DNA from: JBBRBB01 sp038206235
GTDB taxonomy: Bacteria; Bacteroidota; Bacteroidia; Chitinophagales; Chitinophagaceae
Direction of reading: 5' to 3'
Assembly: GCA_038206235.1 (NCBI GenBank)
Contig: JBBRBB010000033.1
Span: forward strand, 1 to 41,207
DNA: 41,207 bases
The translations under genes and the position numbers were made by a program. Under the pieces are notes generated by a model. The model ran no database searches, had not been told where the DNA came from, and saw only the letters and a program-made list of their open reading frames with translations. Shown piece by piece: positions 1 to 6,858 of the stretch; position 1 is the first letter of the stretch; every line of letters starts with the position of its first letter.

Positions 1-39
1 ACTTTTGTTATAAGTATTTGACTATCAATAAGTAAAACA

Positions 40-531
40 ATGCAATTTGATGCTATCGCACCATATTTAATAGAAACTCATTGTAAAATCACCAGAGTTT
101 TAGATGGAGACAGTTTTATGGTACAAAACTTTTTTTCAAAAGATGAAAAAGAAATTCGTTTATACGGTCTTGACGCACCAGAGAATAAAAGAAATAGAAA
201 GCTGATTGAAGATGAAATGAAAGCGAGGGTAGCAGGTGAGTTTTTAATTCAGTTGGGCAGAAAATCAACAGACTTTGTTTTAACGATTGCGCCACCCGGC
301 ACAAACATTACATTGATAACAGAAGAGAAATATTTTTTTGATTTTTACAAGAGGCAATTAGCATACATAATTTTACCTGATGGTAGTTGCTTGAATGAAA
401 TACTAATAACAGAAGGTTATGCAAAAGCATTGGATGAATACTATTGTTCCAATCTTTCAAAATATCAGCAGTTGCATTTTTTAGCGAAGCAATCAGCGAA
501 AGGATTATATGCTTTTACACCCGCTTTTTGA
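40..531 (+). CDS. Thermonuclease (SNase)-like nuclease
   Basis: A 163-residue protein of the staphylococcal nuclease-like family, expected to be a calcium-dependent phosphodiesterase acting on DNA/RNA. Visible motifs are RVLDGDSF (metal-binding Asp, about residues 19-26), IRLYGLDAPE (equivalents of Arg35, Asp40 and Glu43 of the S. aureus enzyme) and DFYKRQLAYI (the Arg87-type position), followed by LNEILITEGYAKA, the usual helix after the barrel. All expected catalytic positions are present, so it is probably active. I see no clear signal peptide, so the protein is either cytoplasmic or exported by a route not visible here. The ATG at 40 leaves only 39 bases of window upstream, so an earlier start or an operon partner cannot be excluded. 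It converges on tRNA-Asp. Confidence 0.85.
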   Translation: MQFDAIAPYLIETHCKITRVLDGDSFMVQNFFSKDEKEIRLYGLDAPENKRNRKLIEDEMKARVAGEFLIQLGRKSTDFVLTIAPPGTNITLITEEKYFFDFYKRQLAYIILPDGSCLNEILITEGYAKALDEYYCSNLSKYQQLHFLAKQSAKGLYAFTPAF

Positions 532-563
532 ATTGTTTACCCTATGTTTACCCCGAAACGAAA

Positions 564-596
564 AATGGCTTGTAAATCATTTATTTACAAGCCATT
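564..596 (-). terminator. Terminator of the tRNA-Asp transcript
   Basis: A perfect 14-bp inverted repeat (564-577 with 583-596) with a 5-nt loop. On the minus strand the stem runs into TTTTT, the classic intrinsic terminator shape, about 15 nt past the tRNA 3' end. On the plus strand no T-run follows, so it is mainly a terminator for the tRNA and possibly a weak one for the nuclease gene. Confidence 0.75.
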
Positions 597-610
597 AGAA
601 AATTTATAAG

Positions 611-684
611 CGGACCGGACGGGACTCGAACCCGCGACCTCCGCCGTGACAGGGCGGCATTCTAACCAACTGAACTACCGATCC
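611..684 (-). tRNA. tRNA-Asp (anticodon GTC)
   Basis: Read on the minus strand, this is a 74-nt cloverleaf. The 7-bp acceptor stem is GGATCGG/CCGGTCC with one T-G pair, the discriminator base is G, the D-arm contains AGTTGGTTAG, and the anticodon stem CCGCC/GGCGG holds the loop CTGTCAC with anticodon GTC. The T-arm contains GGTTCGAGTCC. The 3' CCA is not encoded and must be added by the CCA-adding enzyme. A good promoter lies about 120 nt upstream, beyond a duplicated 5' fragment of the same tRNA. Confidence 0.97.
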
Positions 685-762
685 AATAAATTTTATTTTA
701 AGAACTTCCCAAACCCGTCTCGTTATTTCAACCAAATACAGGGCGTCTCGCCTGAGGTGAGA

Positions 763-784
763 TAACCAACTGAACTACCGATCC
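763..784 (-). pseudogene. 5' fragment of a second tRNA-Asp
   Basis: Positions 763-784 are identical over 22 bp to 663-684, the acceptor 5' strand plus D-arm of the intact tRNA-Asp, exactly 100 bp away. The rest of a tRNA is missing: I find no T-arm between 685 and 762. An 8-bp word matching the anticodon region (ACAGGGCG on the plus strand) recurs at 738-745, and TCTC(N)9GAGA around 746-762 could form a small hairpin. It is best read as a decayed copy from a tandem tRNA duplication lying between the promoter and the intact gene. Confidence 0.75.
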
Positions 785-803
785 TTTTTATTTTTCAGGA
801 TGG

Positions 804-836
804 CAAAGATAAGGGGAATTGATTTTGAGGAACAAA
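804..836 (-). promoter_or_regulatory. Bacteroidota-type promoter of the tRNA-Asp locus
   Basis: On the minus strand a TTTG (833-836), a 21-nt spacer and TATCTTTG (804-811) match the TTTG-N(19-21)-TAnnTTTG promoter pattern of this phylum. It points first into the tRNA-Asp 5' fragment (763-784) and then into the intact tRNA (611-684). It is the best-formed promoter I found in the window. Confidence 0.6.
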
Positions 837-973
837 TACTTTTGATGAATCCCTTCAGTAAAAAGGTTGCCTTTTTTTTGTTTATAATTCGCATTGTCAT
901 TTCATTGTAACTTTCTTTTTCTGTGATTTAAAATAACGAATGCTGCTGCATTTTTGCTGCTCAGAAAATTATT

Positions 974-3121
974 GTGAGCAAAAGCAACACCACATTCATA
1001 CTAAAATCATTTTGTCTAACAGGCATTGCTATTTTTTTCTGTATTCATCCTGTACAAGCACAAACTGCAAAAGACACTTCTGTGAAAATTTTAGATGAGG
1101 TAATTGTTACTGCAACAAGAAGCGAGCACATATTATCTAATGTAGCTGTGCCTGCTGCAATCATATCAAAACAAACTATTCTGCAAAGCGGTTCTGTGCG
1201 TTTGAACGATATTTTAAATGAGCAGTCAGGCATTTTTATTACAAGCAGCTTTGGCAATGGAATACAAATGCAGGGTTTAAACCCTGATTATACATTGATA
1301 TTGATTGATGGTGAGCCTGTGATAGGAAGAACCGGTGGTGTATTAGACTTGTCAAGAATTACAGTAAATAATATTAGGAAAATTGAAGTTGTAAAAGGTC
1401 CTTCATCCAGCTTGTATGGAAGTGAGGCTCTTGCAGGTGTTATTAATATCATTACTGAGAAACCAACAGAAACCAATGCAGAAGCCTCTCTGCGTTACGG
1501 AAGTTTTGGAACAACAGATATTAATGCGAATGGTGCATCCTTAAAAAACAAATATTACGCCTCACTGCAAAGTAATTATTACAGCGCTGCAGGCTACGAC
1601 CTCAACAGGTATATTGCAGGCAACACACAAGACCCGTTTCATAATTACACACTACAATTTAAAACAGGATATAGTATTTCAGCAAAAACAGCAGCCACAT
1701 TAAATGTTAGATATTTTAAAGAAGAACAACGTACAAAACCTTATTCAGCAAAGGATGCATCAGACAGCACTCAAACCATTTCCGGTGATGCAACTATAGA
1801 TGATGCAAACATTCATGCTGCAATTGAGCATCATTTTTCTGATAAACTAAAAAGCAGTCTTCATTTTTATTACACTAATTATAAAGCGGTTACCAACCAA
1901 GTGTATGCTCATGCAAATACTTCTGAGAATTATTCTTACTACGATTATTTCAAACAAAACCTTGCCCGCATTGAAGATCAAACAGACTGGAAATTGAATA
2001 ACAAAATGAATTTAATTACCGGCGCCGGATGGACATTAGATAATGTTCGCTCAAACCGCTACGATGAAAACATTGTAACAAGAAAAAATAATATTGGTTA
2101 TGTGTTTACGCAATATGAATGGAACCCAACTGCAAGCTGGTTAATTTTTGCAGGCGCCCGTTACGATTATAATGAAAACTATCAATCGCATGTAAGTCCA
2201 AAGATTGCAATACAAAAAAGGTTAGGCCATAAAATTCGTATCAATGCCTCTGTTGGCGGGGGTTTCAAAGCTCCTGATTTCAGACAGTTGTATCTCAACT
2301 TTACAAATAATGCGGCGGGCACAGGATATACCGTTTTAGGCAATCTTGAAGTACAAAGCGGAATGCAGCATTTACAACAGCAGGGCGAAATTCAATCCAT
2401 TTTTATTTCTCCCGCCGCCATCAATCCTTTAAAGCCTGAAACATCTGTGGGAATGAATGCGGGAGTTAATTATTCGCTTACTCCTCAATTTAATATCAAT
2501 CTAAATCTCTTTAGAAATGATATTAAAGATTTGATTGACTTTAAACCCATCGCTCAAAAAACAAATAATGCTTATGTGTATTCTTATTTTAATCTAAACA
2601 AAATATATACACAAGGTTTGGAAACAGAGCTTAGTTGTAAGCTTACAAAAACTATTCAATTAATTGCAGGTTATCAATTATTATATACTGCGGATAAAGA
2701 CGCATTGAAAGCAATTAAAGAAGAAAATGTTTTTGGAAGAGATAAGGGTGTGGTTTACCAGCTTACCACCAACGATTATAAAGGACTGTTTAACAGAAGC
2801 CGTAATATGGCCAATCTAAAAATATTCTATGAAAACAATAAAGGATGGTTTGCCAATATAAGAAGCATTTACAGAAGCGGATGGGGAGCTGAAGATACGG
2901 ATGGCAATGGCTACTTTAACCGTGGCGACCAACTCTCAAAAGATTTTCTTGAAATAAATTTCAGTGCAGGAAAATCTTTTCATAATGGCTTAAAGGTTCA
3001 GGCAGGCTGTGATAATCTTTTCAATTATAAAGACATTCAGTATTCGCCCAATGTGCAAGGAAGAGTGCTGTATGCAACAATCAGTTATTCATTCATACGT
3101 AATCAAAATAAAAGTAAGTAA
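974..3121 (+). CDS. TonB-dependent outer-membrane receptor, probable haem receptor (HmuR-like)
   Basis: A 715-residue TonB-dependent receptor. It begins with a signal peptide ending near VQA-QT (residues 28-31), then a TonB-box-like ILDEVIVTATR (about 39-49), a plug domain up to the LYGSEALAGVINIITEKP motif, and an outer-membrane beta-barrel. A GFKAPDFRQLY segment and an INPLKPETS segment resemble the FRAP and NPNL boxes that define bacterial haem receptors. The gene directly downstream, one nucleotide away, encodes an HmuY-like protein, which strengthens a haem/haemoprotein assignment. The start is GTG at 974; it is the only start that includes the whole signal peptide. The last strand (ATISYSF) is followed by a short polar tail. 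The substrate is inferred, since vitamin B12 or siderophore receptors share this architecture. Confidence 0.85.
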   Translation: MSKSNTTFILKSFCLTGIAIFFCIHPVQAQTAKDTSVKILDEVIVTATRSEHILSNVAVPAAIISKQTILQSGSVRLNDILNEQSGIFITSSFGNGIQMQGLNPDYTLILIDGEPVIGRTGGVLDLSRITVNNIRKIEVVKGPSSSLYGSEALAGVINIITEKPTETNAEASLRYGSFGTTDINANGASLKNKYYASLQSNYYSAAGYDLNRYIAGNTQDPFHNYTLQFKTGYSISAKTAATLNVRYFKEEQRTKPYSAKDASDSTQTISGDATIDDANIHAAIEHHFSDKLKSSLHFYYTNYKAVTNQVYAHANTSENYSYYDYFKQNLARIEDQTDWKLNNKMNLITGAGWTLDNVRSNRYDENIVTRKNNIGYVFTQYEWNPTASWLIFAGARYDYNENYQSHVSPKIAIQKRLGHKIRINASVGGGFKAPDFRQLYLNFTNNAAGTGYTVLGNLEVQSGMQHLQQQGEIQSIFISPAAINPLKPETSVGMNAGVNYSLTPQFNINLNLFRNDIKDLIDFKPIAQKTNNAYVYSYFNLNKIYTQGLETELSCKLTKTIQLIAGYQLLYTADKDALKAIKEENVFGRDKGVVYQLTTNDYKGLFNRSRNMANLKIFYENNKGWFANIRSIYRSGWGAEDTDGNGYFNRGDQLSKDFLEINFSAGKSFHNGLKVQAGCDNLFNYKDIQYSPNVQGRVLYATISYSFIRNQNKSK

Positions 3122-3122
3122 T

Positions 3123-3740
3123 ATGAAAAAGTTCAGTTCAAATTTTGCAATCATGTCAATCCTGGCATTCATTGGCATTACAGCGTGCAGCAAAAACGAA
3201 ACAACGCCTGCAGTAACTGTTGTATCAGACAGTGTAAAAAATCTGGTAGCAGACCCCGCCGTTATTGGCGACCATTTTGCTTTATATTCCTTAGAAAGAA
3301 ATGAACTGGTGTCTATAGCAGATTCAGCTACTGCAAAATGGGATATAGGTTTTCGTACAACCACTATTATTATTAATGGCGGTACCAGCGGACCAAGCAA
3401 TGGCGGTGCATTTGTGCAGCGCAGCACTACTTTCGAAAATTATACTGCAGTTGCAAATGATTCTGTTTTTCGTACGGATAATAATGCTGTTTCTCCTACG
3501 GCTTATGCTATTCCCATCGGCTCAGGCAATGGTTGGTATCTCTATAATTTTATTACCAATGTTGTTACTCCTATTCCCGGGAATTTATTAATTATACGAA
3601 CAGCTTCCGGCAAATATGCAAAGGTTGAAATTCTAAGCTATTATAAAGATGCACCTGCTGTGCCCGATGCTGCTACCGATATACCACGTTATTATACTTT
3701 CAGGTTTTCATACCAGGCAAACGGCAGTAAAGAATTTTAA
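3123..3740 (+). CDS. hmuY: HmuY-like haem-binding lipoprotein
   Basis: A 205-residue lipoprotein: Lys-rich N-terminus, hydrophobic core, lipobox ITAC with Cys22 as the lipidation site. The body matches the HmuY family pattern: KWDIGFRTTTIIINGG, then GGAFVQRS, GWYLYNF, PIPGNLLIIRTASGKYAKVE and a C-terminal YYTFRFSYQ. HmuY proteins are surface lipoproteins that take haem from host or environmental haemoproteins and pass it to the HmuR receptor. The ATG at 3123 is chosen over in-frame upstream codons because it opens the lipoprotein signal and follows the receptor stop by one base, implying translational coupling. In Porphyromonas gingivalis the order is hmuY then hmuR; here the order is reversed. 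No haem ABC transporter is nearby. Confidence 0.85.
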   Translation: MKKFSSNFAIMSILAFIGITACSKNETTPAVTVVSDSVKNLVADPAVIGDHFALYSLERNELVSIADSATAKWDIGFRTTTIIINGGTSGPSNGGAFVQRSTTFENYTAVANDSVFRTDNNAVSPTAYAIPIGSGNGWYLYNFITNVVTPIPGNLLIIRTASGKYAKVEILSYYKDAPAVPDAATDIPRYYTFRFSYQANGSKEF

Positions 3741-3804
3741 ATTAGTAATCTGCCCGCTTACATTCACTCTTTCTATTATTCAGTTTACACACCTACCCTA
3801 TTAG

Positions 3805-4551
3805 TCAATGCTGTGTAAGTCTTGTTTTCACTACATCCCATTTTCTTCTCGAAACTTCTACCACTGAACCATCGCTCATTTTTAATTCATGGTCAGGAGA
3901 AAAAGAACGGATGTATTTTTTGTTTACCAAATGTGTGCGATGTACTCTTATGAATTGCTCATCACTCAGCATATCTTCATATTCTTTAAGCGTTTTGGAA
4001 GTAAGTAGCGGTTTTTTTTCTTTAAGATAAAAGCGGGTATAATTGCCGGTGGCTTCACAACGGATTATTTCATCAGGGTGATAAAAAAAAGTTCCTTCAT
4101 GGGTTGAAATAGCGAGCCTGTAGTCATCAGTTTCGGGCAGCTTTAAATTGTATAAGAGATTTTCAAATAATGGTTTTTGTGATTGCCTGTTATATTGCTT
4201 TTGCACAAAGCGCTCCACAGCCCGCTTCAATTCCTCTGTATCAATCGGCTTCAGCAAATAATCAAGAGCGCTGAATTTAATTGCCTTGATTGCATACTGG
4301 TCATAAGCGGTAACAAATATCACTTCAAAATCATGCTCGGGAAAATGTTCAAGCAATTGAAATCCGTTCATCAAAGGCATTTCAATATCAAGAAAAAGCA
4401 AATGAGGCTTTACCTGCTGTATCATTTGCAAACCCTGTGCAGCACCAACGGCTGTGTGTATCTCATCTATTTGCGGAATATTTTTTTTAAGCAAAAGTTG
4501 CAGCACGTTTACCGTACTCTCTTCGTCGTCTATTATTAGTGTTTTTATCAT
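3805..4551 (-). CDS. LytTR-family response regulator
   Basis: A 248-residue response regulator. The receiver domain (about 1-120) shows the acidic pair IIDDEE, phospho-acceptor Asp55 in LFLDIEMP, Thr81 in FVTAYD and Lys101 in YLLKPID. The C-terminal half (about 145-245) is a LytTR DNA-binding domain, recognisable by ITFHP-like, GNYTRFYL, LKEYEDML and FIRVHRTHLVNKKYIRSF motifs. It lies 58 bp downstream of the LytS-type kinase gene on the same strand, so the two form a two-component system. LytTR regulators bind pairs of short direct repeats, and an imperfect 35-bp direct repeat lies upstream of the kinase gene at 6659-6755. The start ATG is directly preceded by a long hairpin in the intercistronic RNA. 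Confidence 0.93.
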   Translation of the reverse strand: MIKTLIIDDEESTVNVLQLLLKKNIPQIDEIHTAVGAAQGLQMIQQVKPHLLFLDIEMPLMNGFQLLEHFPEHDFEVIFVTAYDQYAIKAIKFSALDYLLKPIDTEELKRAVERFVQKQYNRQSQKPLFENLLYNLKLPETDDYRLAISTHEGTFFYHPDEIIRCEATGNYTRFYLKEKKPLLTSKTLKEYEDMLSDEQFIRVHRTHLVNKKYIRSFSPDHELKMSDGSVVEVSRRKWDVVKTRLTQH

Positions 4552-4553
4552 AG

Positions 4554-4614
4554 CGTGAAGTACAATATCGGTCAGACGGCTTTGAGCCGTGAGACCATAT
4601 CCTGTTACTTCACG
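4554..4614 (-). promoter_or_regulatory. Nested intercistronic hairpin between kinase and regulator
   Basis: Three nested perfect stems share one axis: 4554-4562 with 4606-4614 (9 bp), 4570-4573 with 4593-4596 (4 bp) and 4576-4581 with 4585-4590 (6 bp, 3-nt loop). In the minus-strand mRNA the structure covers the kinase stop codon (4610-4612) and ends two nucleotides before the regulator ATG (4549-4551). It has no T-run, so termination is unlikely. It could tune translation of the regulator, stabilise the message or be an interspersed palindrome. Confidence 0.6.
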
Positions 4615-6610
4615 AAATTACGACAGGTAAAGTGATTTCAACTCTTGTGCCTGCAGGTTCCTGTACATCATTATGCAAATCATATATTTTAAATTCGGTA
4701 TCGGGTTGTTCTGTTTGTTGTTTTAATATTTTTAATCTTTTTTCTACAAGCTGAATTCCGCGTGAAGAATATTTTTTGTGCAGTTTTTTTAATGAAGCGG
4801 CTTTTTCTCTTCCGATGCCATTATCTTCTATTGTGCAATGAATCATGTTGTTTTCAAGGCTTACAGATATTTGCAGTCTTCTCTCTGCGGGTTTGTTTAA
4901 AAGCCCATGCCAGATTGCGTTTTCAGCAAAGGGCTGAAGAATAAGGGTGGGCACTAAAATATCTTCTGTCATCACATCTTCCTGCACATTAATGTAATAT
5001 TCAAAGCTTCCTTTTAATCGTACAGATTCTAATTGCAAATAAAGCTGCAGCATCTCCAATTCCTTATCAAGCGTTATACTTTCATCATCAGAATGAATTA
5101 ATACCATGCGCAATAGCCTTGAAAGCTTTGAAAGATAAGTGTTGGCATCATCAAGCCTGTTTGTTAGCATACACTCCTGTATAGAGCTCATGCAGTTAAA
5201 AATAAAATGGGGATTCATTTGTGCACGCAGGGCTTTTAATTCAAGAAGAGTATTGATGCGAGTGATTTCTTCTTTCTGTTCTTCAAGCTGTGCATTCAGT
5301 GCTCTAAGTTTTTCAATGTTCCTAATTTTTGTTTTTCGGTTGCGATACACCAAATACAATACACCCGTCAGCATAATTATTCCGATAATCGCAGCAATTA
5401 ATAATATTTCTTTTTCGTGAAGCAGTGCAGCCGTTGCAATATTTTCAGATTTCAGCAATTGATTTTCTTTTTCTTTTTGACCGGTTTCAAACTGTGTTTG
5501 CAGGCTTAGCAGCTTTTGATCCTGTTCTTTTTTTACGGCGCTGTCTTTAATTGCAGCAGCAAGAACACTTGTTTCATAAGCCTTTTCAAAATTACCAAGT
5601 GCCGAGTACGATTTCGCCATTCCTTCAAGAATCATAAACTGATCTTGCTGAAATTCACTCTGCCCTTTTATTGTTTCATATCCTTTTTGATGAGCATACA
5701 AAGCCTCTGCAAATTTTTTACTTCCAAAGTAAGCATTGCCGAGGTTAATGTATAAAGAAGCAATCTGCTCTGCGTGATGAGAGGCTTCAGCATAACTAAG
5801 CCCCTTCTGCAAAATCGCAATTGCCTGTTGATACCTGTGCGTTTCAATGTAAGTGTCACTTAAACTAAGATAACATGCAACAAGTATTTCAGAGCGGTTT
5901 GTTTTGCCGGCTTTTTTAATGGCATCGAGTAAATAATGCTCTGCTTTCTGAAAATCTTTTTTAGTGGAATAAATTCCACCCAGTGTCATTTCTGCAGCAG
6001 CCTGCTGTTCTTCATCCTGAAGTTCTGTTTCCAGTTGTAATGCTTTCTCTGCCCAGGGCTTTGCTGCATCGTAATTTCTTTGATACATGTACACCTCACA
6101 AATAGATTGTGCTGTTCGGGCCTGCCTGTCCTTATTTTTAGTTTCTTCACTTATATGCATTGCTTCAATCAGGTCAGCCATTGCTTTTTCATATTGCTGC
6201 GTTTCAGTATAGGCAGTACCGCGATTAATAAAGATGAGTGCTATGCGATTGCTGTCTCCCACAACCTTTGCCGCTTCAAGCGCTTTGGTATCATAATAAA
6301 GTGCACTGTCATAATTTGAAGTAGCCATGAGAAATACCCCGAGATTTAAACAGTTCTGTGCAATGCCTTTTGTCCAGTTAATTTTTTCAGCCAAAGCCAG
6401 CGCTTTTTTTGCGAAATAAATTGCTGTGTCTGCATTCATGGTATTATAAAGCACAGAAATTTTTCTCAGTGCATTGATGCGGGATGTATCATCTTTTGCA
6501 GCAATATATGCCTGCTGACATTCATGTAATCCTGTTGTATCCTGACTATGCAAAAAATTGCATAGAGATAAAAGCAGCAATAGGTATAAAGTTTTTTTCT
6601 TCATTATCAT
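4610..6610 (-). CDS. TPR-containing sensor histidine kinase, LytS/His_kinase type
   Basis: A 666-residue sensor kinase. An N-terminal signal sequence (to about residue 22) is followed by an extracytoplasmic array of tetratricopeptide repeats (about 45-345), one membrane helix (about 401-422), a coiled coil (430-460) and a His_kinase domain. The phospho-accepting His468 lies in QMNPHFIFN, the N-box is QPFAENAIWHGL (559-570) and the G-box is EDNGIG (595-600). This arrangement of TPR sensor, single helix and short LytS-like kinase is common in Bacteroidota and partners LytTR regulators, as here. The TPR region presumably senses a periplasmic protein or peptide; the signal cannot be told. ATG at 6604 (third residue) is an equally good start. 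Confidence 0.92.
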   Translation of the reverse strand: MIMKKKTLYLLLLLSLCNFLHSQDTTGLHECQQAYIAAKDDTSRINALRKISVLYNTMNADTAIYFAKKALALAEKINWTKGIAQNCLNLGVFLMATSNYDSALYYDTKALEAAKVVGDSNRIALIFINRGTAYTETQQYEKAMADLIEAMHISEETKNKDRQARTAQSICEVYMYQRNYDAAKPWAEKALQLETELQDEEQQAAAEMTLGGIYSTKKDFQKAEHYLLDAIKKAGKTNRSEILVACYLSLSDTYIETHRYQQAIAILQKGLSYAEASHHAEQIASLYINLGNAYFGSKKFAEALYAHQKGYETIKGQSEFQQDQFMILEGMAKSYSALGNFEKAYETSVLAAAIKDSAVKKEQDQKLLSLQTQFETGQKEKENQLLKSENIATAALLHEKEILLIAAIIGIIMLTGVLYLVYRNRKTKIRNIEKLRALNAQLEEQKEEITRINTLLELKALRAQMNPHFIFNCMSSIQECMLTNRLDDANTYLSKLSRLLRMVLIHSDDESITLDKELEMLQLYLQLESVRLKGSFEYYINVQEDVMTEDILVPTLILQPFAENAIWHGLLNKPAERRLQISVSLENNMIHCTIEDNGIGREKAASLKKLHKKYSSRGIQLVEKRLKILKQQTEQPDTEFKIYDLHNDVQEPAGTRVEITLPVVIS

Positions 6611-6628
6611 TACCCGATTTCAACTGCA

Positions 6629-6636
6629 CAAAATTA
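6629..6636 (-). promoter_or_regulatory. Candidate -7 box for the kinase/regulator operon
   Basis: TAATTTTG on the minus strand fits TAnnTTTG and lies 19 bases upstream of the kinase start. No clear TTTG is present at -33, but the first copy of a direct repeat (6659-6693) lies just there, as expected for an activator-dependent promoter. Confidence 0.4.
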
Positions 6637-6658
6637 AATTATAAAAAGAAGTTTAATT

Positions 6659-6755
6659 CACCGCTTACTCATTCAAATCAGCCATTCACTCATTGTTGAT
6701 GTTTAACTTTTAAAACAGTACACCGCTTAATAATTCAACGCCGCCTTTCACTCAT
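6659..6755. repeat. Imperfect 35-bp direct repeat, candidate regulator sites
   Basis: 6659-6693 and 6721-6755 match at about 29 of 35 positions. They share the blocks CACCGCTTA, ATTCAA, GCC and TTCACTCAT in the same order and spacing, with an offset of 62 bp. They lie between the kinase operon promoter and the divergently transcribed S74/T9SS gene. Because the neighbouring regulator is of the LytTR class, which binds direct repeats, this is a reasonable candidate for its target; that link is inference. Confidence 0.5.
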
Positions 6756-6858
6756 CAGATTTGTAAAGAGCCTTTTGCTGATAATATTTTTACACAAGTC
6801 ATGACCAACGTTCTTATTCATTTATCAAATTAATTAATCAAAAACAAAAATCATTTTT

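Noticed and set aside
611..836. Attachment site (att) of an integrated element at tRNA-Asp
   Set aside because: Only a 5' fragment is duplicated, only 78 bp separate the copies and no integrase is nearby; tandem duplication with decay explains it more simply.
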